A stretch of 5,183 nucleotides of DNA from Paludibacter sp. (lineage in GTDB: Bacteria; Bacteroidota; Bacteroidia; Bacteroidales; Paludibacteraceae). The stretch covers positions 1 to 5,183 of the forward strand of contig JANJXE010000115.1 of assembly GCA_024709185.1 (NCBI GenBank). Reading direction: 5' to 3'. Below are positions 1 to 5,183 of this stretch, one piece after another. Made by a program: the position numbers and the translations under genes. The stretch's first letter is position 1; each line of letters opens with the position of its first letter. Below the pieces are notes generated by a model. The model saw nothing but the letters and a program-made list of their open reading frames with translations. It ran no database searches and had not been told where the DNA came from.

Positions 1-459
1 GCAAGTTTTCAGTACCAGTACATGTCGCAGCCCAACGACGATGTAAAGTTTAAGGATTACTACTGGTTCCCCACTTCCAATGCAGGCCTGAGTTTGTCGA
101 TTCCCATTTTTCAGGGGGGTACCAAACATCACAAGAAGAAACAGTTGGAAGTGCAGCTCAAGTCACTGGAACATCAGCGTGAAAACCTCAAGCGTTCGTT
201 AGAGTTACAGGCGGTAAGCCTTACCGAAAATATGATAAAAGCCATTGAAAAGATGGAATCGGGCAAAAAAGCACTGCTACAGGCTGAAAAGGCACTTTCC
301 ATCTCTCAAAAGATGTACGAAGTTGGAATGAGTACCTACCTGGATGTAAACAATGCGGAGCTGGGCTATGTGCAGGCCGGATTATCGTACAATCAATCGA
401 TATACGATTTTATGTCGGCAAAAGCCGATTTGGAGAAATTGTTGGGAAGTGAATTATAA
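1..459 (+). CDS. TolC-family outer-membrane efflux channel (C-terminal part, 5' truncated)
   Basis: The reading frame is open from the first base, so the real start lies outside the window; the ATG at 22 is an internal methionine. 152 residues are visible, about a third of a usual TolC-type protein (roughly 430-480 residues). Residues 1-8 and 24-37 look like alternating beta-barrel strands, ending in the family signature SLSIPIFQGG (about 31-40), which marks the return from the barrel into the periplasmic helices. The remainder (about 41-150) is a long helical hairpin rich in K, E, Q and L. It includes the typical G-M-S-T-Y-L-D-V turn and the ending A-D-L-E-K-L-L-G. Family knowledge: such trimers form the outer-membrane and periplasmic duct of tripartite efflux pumps. 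The adaptor gene follows within 25 bp, so the two are surely co-transcribed. The specific substrate cannot be told from this protein. Confidence 0.93.
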   Translation, partial: ASFQYQYMSQPNDDVKFKDYYWFPTSNAGLSLSIPIFQGGTKHHKKKQLEVQLKSLEHQRENLKRSLELQAVSLTENMIKAIEKMESGKKALLQAEKALSISQKMYEVGMSTYLDVNNAELGYVQAGLSYNQSIYDFMSAKADLEKLLGSEL

Positions 460-480
460 ATGATTAATGATTAATGATAA
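460..480 (+). repeat. Tandem heptamer ATGATTA x3 at the channel/adaptor junction
   Basis: Three head-to-tail 7-bp units, ATGATTA, ATGATTA and ATGATAA (last unit one mismatch), fill almost the whole gap between the channel stop codon and the adaptor. Each unit carries an ATG. Those at 460 and 474 run into stops after a few codons (TAA at 472, TGA at 486). The one at 467 is in frame with the adaptor and would add six residues to it. The repeat therefore lies where the ribosome must choose a start. Whether it varies in copy number cannot be judged from one sequence. Confidence 0.7.
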
Positions 481-484
481 ATTT

Positions 485-1504
485 ATGAGAACTGATATCA
501 GAATTTTTGTTTCGTTAGTAGTGATGGGTTCGCTGGTAGCCTGCGGACCGAAGGATCAACCTGCCGCTCAGGCCGATGCAACCGAACGTCCATCTGTACA
601 GCTTAAGCAGGTGAACCTGCGCGAAGTGGATCAGGTGTTTGAATTCACAGCAACCGTAGAGCCGGTAGTGAAAAACAATATTAATCCAACAGCACCGGGT
701 CGTATCCGCTCCATTTTTGTGGAAGTGGGCGATCAGGTTACAAAAGGGCAACGTCTGGCTCAAATGGACGCTGTAAATCTTATGAATTCGGAAACACAGC
801 TTGCCAACCTGAAACGTAATTTCGAGCGTGTTAAGGAATTATTTGCAGTTGGTGGTGCCTCACAACAGGAGCTTGACAATGTGACGCTTCAGCTTACAAT
901 GGCAGAAACCAACCTGAAGAATCTACAGGAGAACACTATGTTACTGAGTCCGGTTAGTGGCATTGTAACTGCCCGCAATTACGACAGTGGCGATATGTAT
1001 GCCGGTCAGCAACCCATTCTTACAGTGATGCAGATTAACCCGGTACAAACCAGGATTAATGTGTCGGAAGTATATTTCAGCAAAGTAAAACGGGGCATGC
1101 CGGTGTCGGTTAAACTGGATGTGTATCCCAATGAAAAATTTTCGGGAAAAGTGAAGCTGGTATATCCTACGATCGACGAACGTACGCGTACTTTCCCTGT
1201 AGAGATTGAGATGAACAATCCGGGACAGAAAATTCGTCCGGGTATGTTTGCACGCGTTGGAATTAACTTTGGTAAGGTACAACGTGTGGTCGTTCCCGAT
1301 CGTGCCATTGTGAAGATTCCGGGTACAGGAACACGCTATGTGTATACCTATTCCGATGGTAAAGTAAGTTTCAGTGCGGTGGAACTGGGCCGTCGTATGG
1401 ATGCCGAATATGAACTGATAAGTGGTGTTGAAAATGGCGCACAGGTAGTTGTTGCCGGTCAGTCGAAGCTTTCGGATGGTTCAGAAGTAGTGATTGCCGA
1501 ATAA
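485..1504 (+). CDS. Efflux RND transporter periplasmic adaptor subunit (membrane-fusion lipoprotein)
   Basis: This is a HlyD/AcrA-type adaptor that bridges the inner-membrane RND pump and the outer-membrane channel. I prefer the ATG at 485 (339 residues) because it gives a compact lipoprotein signal: MRTD, a hydrophobic stretch, then lipobox LVAC with the acylated Cys at residue 20. The in-frame ATG at 467 gives 345 residues and cannot be excluded. Numbered from 467: first lipoyl half about 70-105 (A-P-G-R-I, V-G-D-Q-V-T-K-G-Q), alpha-helical hairpin about 106-155, second lipoyl half about 158-190 (S-P-V-S-G-I-V), beta-barrel about 191-270, membrane-proximal domain about 272-345. The hairpin tip carries R121, L125 and S132, exactly the RxxxLxxxxxxS spacing of the known TolC-docking motif. 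The hairpin is fairly short. The permease gene follows after 38 bp. Specificity is not evident. Confidence 0.94.
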   Translation: MRTDIRIFVSLVVMGSLVACGPKDQPAAQADATERPSVQLKQVNLREVDQVFEFTATVEPVVKNNINPTAPGRIRSIFVEVGDQVTKGQRLAQMDAVNLMNSETQLANLKRNFERVKELFAVGGASQQELDNVTLQLTMAETNLKNLQENTMLLSPVSGIVTARNYDSGDMYAGQQPILTVMQINPVQTRINVSEVYFSKVKRGMPVSVKLDVYPNEKFSGKVKLVYPTIDERTRTFPVEIEMNNPGQKIRPGMFARVGINFGKVQRVVVPDRAIVKIPGTGTRYVYTYSDGKVSFSAVELGRRMDAEYELISGVENGAQVVVAGQSKLSDGSEVVIAE

Positions 1505-1542
1505 AACCCGGAATAAAAAAGTAACAGAATAAACAAATAATT

Positions 1543-4500
1543 ATGAGTATATACGAAGGTTCGGTGAAGAAACCGGTGATGACCACCCTGGTGTTTGTGG
1601 CGGTCGTTATTATCGGTCTGTTTTCACTCAATAATGTGCCCATCGACTTGTTGCCCGACATTGAGACCAATACAATCATGGTGTTGACGACTTACGAAGG
1701 GGCAAGCGCCGCGGATGTGGAAACCAATGTAACCCGTCCGCTTGAAAATTCGCTCAATACAGTTGCTAATCTTAAAAAGCTGAGATCCAGCTCACGTGAA
1801 AACCGATCGCTGATTACGCTTGAGTTCGATTTCGGGGAAGATATTGATGTGCTGACCGACGATGTACGGCAAAAGCTGGATATGGTGAAGTCGTTTATGC
1901 CCGATGGTGCAACCGACCCCATCATTTTCAAGTTCAGCACCGACATGATTCCGGTAATGCTTATTTCGGCCACAGCCGATCAAAGTCTTCCTGCTCTCTA
2001 TAAAATACTTGAAGAAAATGTGGCCAATCCGTTGGCTCGTATTCCCGGAGTAGGAACGGTTTCCATCAATGGTGCGCCTGAACGTGAAATACAGGTGTTT
2101 GTAGACCCTGCACGTCTCGAGGCCTACAACCTGACCATCGAAGCCATTGGTAATGTGATCCGGATGGAAAATATGAACCTTCCTGCAGGAACCATGGACA
2201 TTGGTAACGAATCCTATGCATTGCGGGTGCAGGGTGAGTTTGTCAGTCCGATGGAAATGAAGCGCCTGGTGGTGGGTTCCTATGCAGGACGTAATGTATA
2301 CCTTTCGGATGTGGCTGAAGTCCGCGACGATCTGGAAGAACGTACTCAGGAAGTATTTACCAATTCGGTGCAGGGTGCTACCATAGTAGTACAGAAACAA
2401 TCGGGTTCCAATACCGTACAGATTGCCAATGCGGTAGTTAAAATGATGCCCGAATTGCAGAAGAATCTCCCTTCGGATGTGAAACTGGAGACGATCATGG
2501 ACACTTCCGACAATATCAAACAAACCATTTCGGGACTGGCTGATACAGTGTTGTATGCATTTATCTTCGTGGCTATAGTGGTGTTGGCCTTTCTGGGTCG
2601 CTGGCGTGCTACCTTTATAATCATCATTACTATTCCTATTTCGCTGATTGCCGCCTTTATTTATCTTGGTATAACAGGAGGATCACTGAACATAATCTCG
2701 CTGAGTTCGCTCTCAGTGGCTATCGGGATGGTGGTGGACGATGCCATAGTGGTTATAGAAAACATAACCCGGCATATCGAACGCGGTAGCCGGCCAAAAA
2801 GTGCGGCTGTGCATGCAACCAACGAGGTGGCTATCTCAGTTATTGCTTCCACACTTACACTGCTGGCCGTATTCTTCCCGCTTACCATGGTGGGTGGTCA
2901 GGCTGGTGTGATGTTCGAACAGCTGGGATGGATGGTAACCATTATCATGATTGTTTCGACTGTTTCGGCACTTACACTTACTCCGATGCTTGCTTCTCAA
3001 ATGCTGAAGCTGGATGCCAAGCACGGCACTCTGTATCTGAAAGTGTTTACTCCTATTGAGCGGGCGCTGGATAAACTGGATTCTGCATACGGTAAAGCTG
3101 TTGACTGGGCTGTACGCCACCGTAAAGCAACTGTCTGGGGTGTACTTGGATTTTTCGTGTTAAGTTTAATACCTGCCGGCTTTATAGGAACCGAATTTAT
3201 TCCGGCTCAGGATAACAGTGTGATTGCTGGTACAGCCGAATTACCCGTGGGTACCCGATCGGAAGTTACCCGTGAGACTGCTCAGCAACTGTATAAGCTG
3301 TGGAAGGAAAAATATCCGGAACTGGATATGATTAATTACAATATCGGTCAGGCCAGTAGCTCAAATGTTTGGGGTTCGATGCAAAACAACGGATCCAATA
3401 TCATCTCGTTCAATCTGCGCTTAATCGATCTTCAAAGCCGCGATCGTTCGATGTTCGCCATTGCCGACAGTATTCGTCTCGACCTGCAACGAATGCCCGA
3501 AATCCGAAAGTCGAATGTGCTTGCCGGTGGTGGTATGGGTATGATGGGCGGCCAGTCGACACTCGATGTGGAAATTTTCGGTTACGACTTTACCGAAACC
3601 GACCGCATTGCAGCTGAAATGAAGGAAAAGATGTCGAAAGTGCCCGGACTTGTAAACGTAACGATCAGTCGAGGCGATTATCTTCCGGAATACCGGGTGC
3701 AGTTCGACCGTGAAAAACTGGCCATGAATGGTCTGAATATGAGTACGGCTGCCACTTTCCTTCGAAACCGTATCAACGGGATGACAGCATCGCTGTATCG
3801 CGAGGATGGTGAAGAATACACCATTCGGGTGGCCTATGCTCCTGAATTCCGTCAATCGGTGGAAGCGCTCGAAAATATCCTTATCTATAACAATCAGGGC
3901 CAATCGGTGCGTCTGAGTGAAGTGGGCAGGGTAATCGAGGAATTCTCGCCACCTTCGATCGATCGCCAAAACCGTCAGCGTATTGTGAGAGTACAATCGA
4001 CTGTTTCGGGCACAACCATCGATAAGGCAGTTGTTGAAATTAATAAAGCAATCGACGAGATTGAAATACCTACGAATATCTACACACAAATTGGCGGAAC
4101 CTATATCGATCAGCAGGATTCGTTTGCCGATTTGGGATTGCTCCTGCTGCTAATTACCCTGTTGGTATTTATCGTGATGGCGTCGCAGTTCGAATCGCTT
4201 ACCTATCCGTTTATCATTATGTTCTCGGTGCCGTTTGCTGTTTCCGGAGTAATTCTAGCCTTTGCAGTTACCGGCGTAACGCTCAATATGATGTCGTTTG
4301 TGGGTATCATCATGCTGGTGGGTATTGTGGTGAAAAACGGTATCGTTCTGGTGGATTATATAAATCTGAACCGGGGACGTGGTATGAGTATCGTTCAGTC
4401 GGTGGTGAAGGGTGGACAGGCCCGTCTGCGACCGGTACTGATGACTACACTCACTACCATTCTTGGGATGGCACCTCTGGCGCTATCCAATTCAGAAGGT

Positions 4501-4659
4501 TCGGAACTCTGGAAATCGATGGCTATCACTGTTATTGGTGGGTTAACAGTTTCTACCATCTTTACCCTCGTGGTAGTGCCTACCGTATATGCTATTGTAG
4601 CAGGAAGGAAAACAAAGAATTTCCGTAAGAAATGGCGCCGTAAAATGCTGAACGCCTAA
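1543..4659 (+). CDS. Efflux RND transporter permease subunit (AcrB/HAE-like proton antiporter)
   Basis: Full-length inner-membrane RND pump of 1038 residues, close to the usual 1020-1060. The ATG at 1543 places the first membrane helix at about 11-30, as expected. The two-fold repeat is clear: TM1, a large periplasmic porter/docking region (about 31-333), then TM2-6 (about 335-480); TM7 (about 529-547), a second periplasmic region (about 550-858), then TM8-12 (about 862-1018). TM4 contains G-M-V-V-D-D-A-I-V-V-I-E-N with D399 and D400, and TM10 contains V-V-K-N-G-I-V with K931. These match the AcrB proton-relay residues D407, D408 and K940. The double Asp favours a drug/amphiphile (HAE) pump over the metal (HME) class, which has a single Asp there. 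A Gly/Met-rich loop lies at 661-671, and the cytosolic tail (about 1020-1038) is strongly basic. The substrate is unknown. Confidence 0.96.
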   Translation: MSIYEGSVKKPVMTTLVFVAVVIIGLFSLNNVPIDLLPDIETNTIMVLTTYEGASAADVETNVTRPLENSLNTVANLKKLRSSSRENRSLITLEFDFGEDIDVLTDDVRQKLDMVKSFMPDGATDPIIFKFSTDMIPVMLISATADQSLPALYKILEENVANPLARIPGVGTVSINGAPEREIQVFVDPARLEAYNLTIEAIGNVIRMENMNLPAGTMDIGNESYALRVQGEFVSPMEMKRLVVGSYAGRNVYLSDVAEVRDDLEERTQEVFTNSVQGATIVVQKQSGSNTVQIANAVVKMMPELQKNLPSDVKLETIMDTSDNIKQTISGLADTVLYAFIFVAIVVLAFLGRWRATFIIIITIPISLIAAFIYLGITGGSLNIISLSSLSVAIGMVVDDAIVVIENITRHIERGSRPKSAAVHATNEVAISVIASTLTLLAVFFPLTMVGGQAGVMFEQLGWMVTIIMIVSTVSALTLTPMLASQMLKLDAKHGTLYLKVFTPIERALDKLDSAYGKAVDWAVRHRKATVWGVLGFFVLSLIPAGFIGTEFIPAQDNSVIAGTAELPVGTRSEVTRETAQQLYKLWKEKYPELDMINYNIGQASSSNVWGSMQNNGSNIISFNLRLIDLQSRDRSMFAIADSIRLDLQRMPEIRKSNVLAGGGMGMMGGQSTLDVEIFGYDFTETDRIAAEMKEKMSKVPGLVNVTISRGDYLPEYRVQFDREKLAMNGLNMSTAATFLRNRINGMTASLYREDGEEYTIRVAYAPEFRQSVEALENILIYNNQGQSVRLSEVGRVIEEFSPPSIDRQNRQRIVRVQSTVSGTTIDKAVVEINKAIDEIEIPTNIYTQIGGTYIDQQDSFADLGLLLLLITLLVFIVMASQFESLTYPFIIMFSVPFAVSGVILAFAVTGVTLNMMSFVGIIMLVGIVVKNGIVLVDYINLNRGRGMSIVQSVVKGGQARLRPVLMTTLTTILGMAPLALSNSEGSELWKSMAITVIGGLTVSTIFTLVVVPTVYAIVAGRKTKNFRKKWRRKMLNA

Positions 4660-4675
4660 TCAATATTTGAAATCA

Positions 4676-4708
4676 CATCTGCCGGATTATTTCGATAGCC
4701 GGCAGGTG
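4676..4708 (+). promoter_or_regulatory. Stem-loop in the leader of the PII-like gene (UUCG-capped)
   Basis: The 81-bp gap between permease and PII-like gene contains a strong inverted repeat. Bases 4676-4685 (CATCTGCCGG) pair with 4699-4708 (CCGGCAGGTG) over ten pairs, one of them a U-G wobble. After a bulged A at 4686 and a U-G pair, TAT (4688-4690) pairs with ATA (4695-4697) and closes a TTCG tetraloop. No T-run follows on either strand, so it is not a standard intrinsic terminator. It could shield the 3' end of the pump mRNA after processing, weaken read-through, or act as a regulatory leader for the small gene downstream. The fold is read directly from sequence; the role is inference. Confidence 0.6.
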
Positions 4709-4740
4709 CGGTTCAAACTAAACATTAAAAGAAAACGTTT

Positions 4741-5034
4741 ATGAAATCTATATTTATAGCCTTCGATCAGGCTTATTACGATCAGATACTATCGGTGTTG
4801 CGTGGCAACAATGTACGCGGTTATACCAGCTGGCAGGAAGTTCAGGGAAAAGGTTCACGCACCGGTGAACCACACCTGGGGACCCATGCCTGGCCAACAC
4901 TGAATTCGGCGATGATAACCGTTGTGGAGGACGACCGGGTTGAGAACATTCTTAACGATTTAAAGGCCCTCGACCTCACATCGGAAATGATGGGGTTGAG
5001 AGCCTTTGTATGGAATGTGGAAGATATGATCTGA
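4741..5034 (+). CDS. PII-like signalling protein linked to RND efflux genes
   Basis: A 97-residue protein with the layout of the PII/CutA ferredoxin-like fold: strand 2-7, helix 10-22, strand 25-34, loop 35-54, strand 55-62 (N-S-A-M-I-T-V-V), helix 65-77, strand 85-92. The loop GKGSRTGEPHLGTHAWP (36-52) aligns with the start of the PII T-loop (G-x-G-x-x-x-G) but is shorter. It lacks the uridylylated Tyr51 and contains H45, H49, E43 and W51. The classical B-loop G-D-G-K is replaced by G85-L-R-A-F-V. It is therefore unlikely to be a normal GlnB/GlnK nitrogen sensor. Family knowledge: divergent PII-like genes (called PII-NG, and the related DUF3240 type) occur beside cation-efflux RND genes. Inference: a cytosolic trimer sensing a small ligand or metal and modulating the pump. 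It lies 81 bp after the permease, same strand, with an A-rich leader and no strong Shine-Dalgarno. Confidence 0.8.
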   Translation: MKSIFIAFDQAYYDQILSVLRGNNVRGYTSWQEVQGKGSRTGEPHLGTHAWPTLNSAMITVVEDDRVENILNDLKALDLTSEMMGLRAFVWNVEDMI

Positions 5035-5037
5035 GCC

Positions 5038-5183
5038 TTATTCTTCAACACTAATTTCGGAAATAACTTCGATGGCTTTGGCATACAAAGCACGAACACC
5101 GCAGTAGGTATCTTCCGACATCTTAACAGCCTTCTGTAGTTTATCTAACGGAAGGTTTTTTCCTTTAAAATGATAGATTACCT
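5038..5183 (-). CDS. OsmC-family protein (C-terminal 47 residues, N-terminus outside the window)
   Basis: Reading the minus strand from the window edge to the TAA at 5040-5038 gives an open frame of 47 residues that begins V-I-Y-H-F-K-G-K-N-L and ends in S-V-E-E. The segment F-K-G-K-N-L followed by D-K-L-Q-K-A-V and then S-E-D-T-Y-C-G-V is the characteristic C-terminal half of OsmC/Ohr-superfamily proteins. The Cys (codon 5103-5101) matches the second conserved Cys of the family. Family knowledge: OsmC and Ohr use a Cys pair to reduce organic hydroperoxides; the YhfA-like branch has less certain function. About two thirds of a usual protein of roughly 135-145 residues is missing, including the first Cys, so the subgroup cannot be settled. 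It converges on the PII-like gene with only 3 bp between stop codons, so it is not part of the efflux operon. Confidence 0.82.
   Translation of the reverse strand, partial: VIYHFKGKNLPLDKLQKAVKMSEDTYCGVRALYAKAIEVISEISVEE
5128..5161 (+). terminator. Candidate intrinsic terminator of the efflux operon, inside the convergent osmC-like gene
   Basis: Bases 5130-5136 (CCTTCTG) pair with 5149-5155 (CGGAAGG), with one U-G wobble. After a bulged A at 5148 the stem continues as TAG (5137-5139) with CTA (5145-5147) around a 5-base loop. Six T residues (5156-5161) follow immediately on the + strand. This is the form of a Rho-independent terminator for rightward transcripts, 94 bases after the PII-like stop codon. 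The T-run is the complement of the Gly-Lys-Asn codons of the OsmC-type protein, so coding constraint alone could produce it; stem GC content is moderate. Confidence 0.5.

Noticed and set aside
1792..2523. 243-codon open frame on the minus strand inside the permease gene
   Set aside because: It lies wholly within the strongly supported RND coding sequence. Its translation is rich in His, Cys and Tyr, with no recognisable domain, as expected of an antisense shadow.
3421..4089. 222-codon open frame on the minus strand inside the permease gene
   Set aside because: Same reasoning: antisense to conserved RND porter-domain sequence, odd composition, no family resemblance.
1543..4659. Heavy-metal (CusA/CzcA) assignment for the permease, suggested by the PII-like neighbour
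   Set aside because: TM4 has the double Asp (D399, D400) and TM10 the Lys (K931) of HAE-type pumps; metal pumps have a single Asp in the TM4 motif.
4662..4669. AATATTTG, a near match to the Bacteroidota -7 promoter element TAnnTTTG, just before the hairpin
   Set aside because: The first base of the element is wrong, and no TTG/TTTG-type -33 element is seen at the right distance upstream, so a separate promoter for the PII-like gene is not supported.
4733..4740. Palindrome AAACGTTT directly before the PII-like start codon
   Set aside because: An 8-bp palindrome in A/T-rich leader sequence is expected by chance, and there is no second copy nearby to suggest an operator.
4842..5099. 85-codon minus-strand frame spanning the PII-like/osmC junction
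   Set aside because: It overlaps two recognisable genes in a different frame; the frame ending at 5038 gives a clear OsmC-type C-terminus instead.

Overview
The window is one efflux operon read on the + strand, followed by the tail of a convergent gene. Two things suggest a member of the Bacteroidota, probably Bacteroidales: the A/T-rich, Shine-Dalgarno-poor leaders in front of each start codon, and the gene order outer-membrane channel, lipoprotein adaptor, RND pump. The genus cannot be fixed from this sequence.

Layout: 1-459 is the C-terminal part of a TolC-type outer-membrane factor, truncated by the window edge. 485-1504 is a lipoprotein periplasmic adaptor (HlyD/AcrA type); an in-frame upstream ATG lies at 467. 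1543-4659 is a full-length inner-membrane RND permease with the Asp-Asp/Lys proton-relay residues of drug-type (HAE) pumps. After an 81-bp gap holding a clear stem-loop comes 4741-5034, a small PII-like (ferredoxin-fold trimer family) protein with a shortened, His/Trp-containing loop in place of the classical T-loop. On the opposite strand, 5038-5183 encodes the last 47 residues of an OsmC-family protein whose stop codon lies only 3 bp from that of the PII-like gene.

The first three genes together make a complete tripartite pump: proton-driven permease, adaptor, and outer-membrane duct. The small PII-like protein is the part that does not fit a textbook efflux operon. Its position suggests a cytosolic sensor or regulator acting on the pump, but the ligand and target are unknown. 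A hairpin followed by six T residues lies inside the OsmC coding sequence and is a plausible intrinsic terminator for the efflux operon. If so, the operon's transcript runs antisense through the end of osmC. No regulator gene or clear promoter for the operon is visible; both would be upstream of the window.
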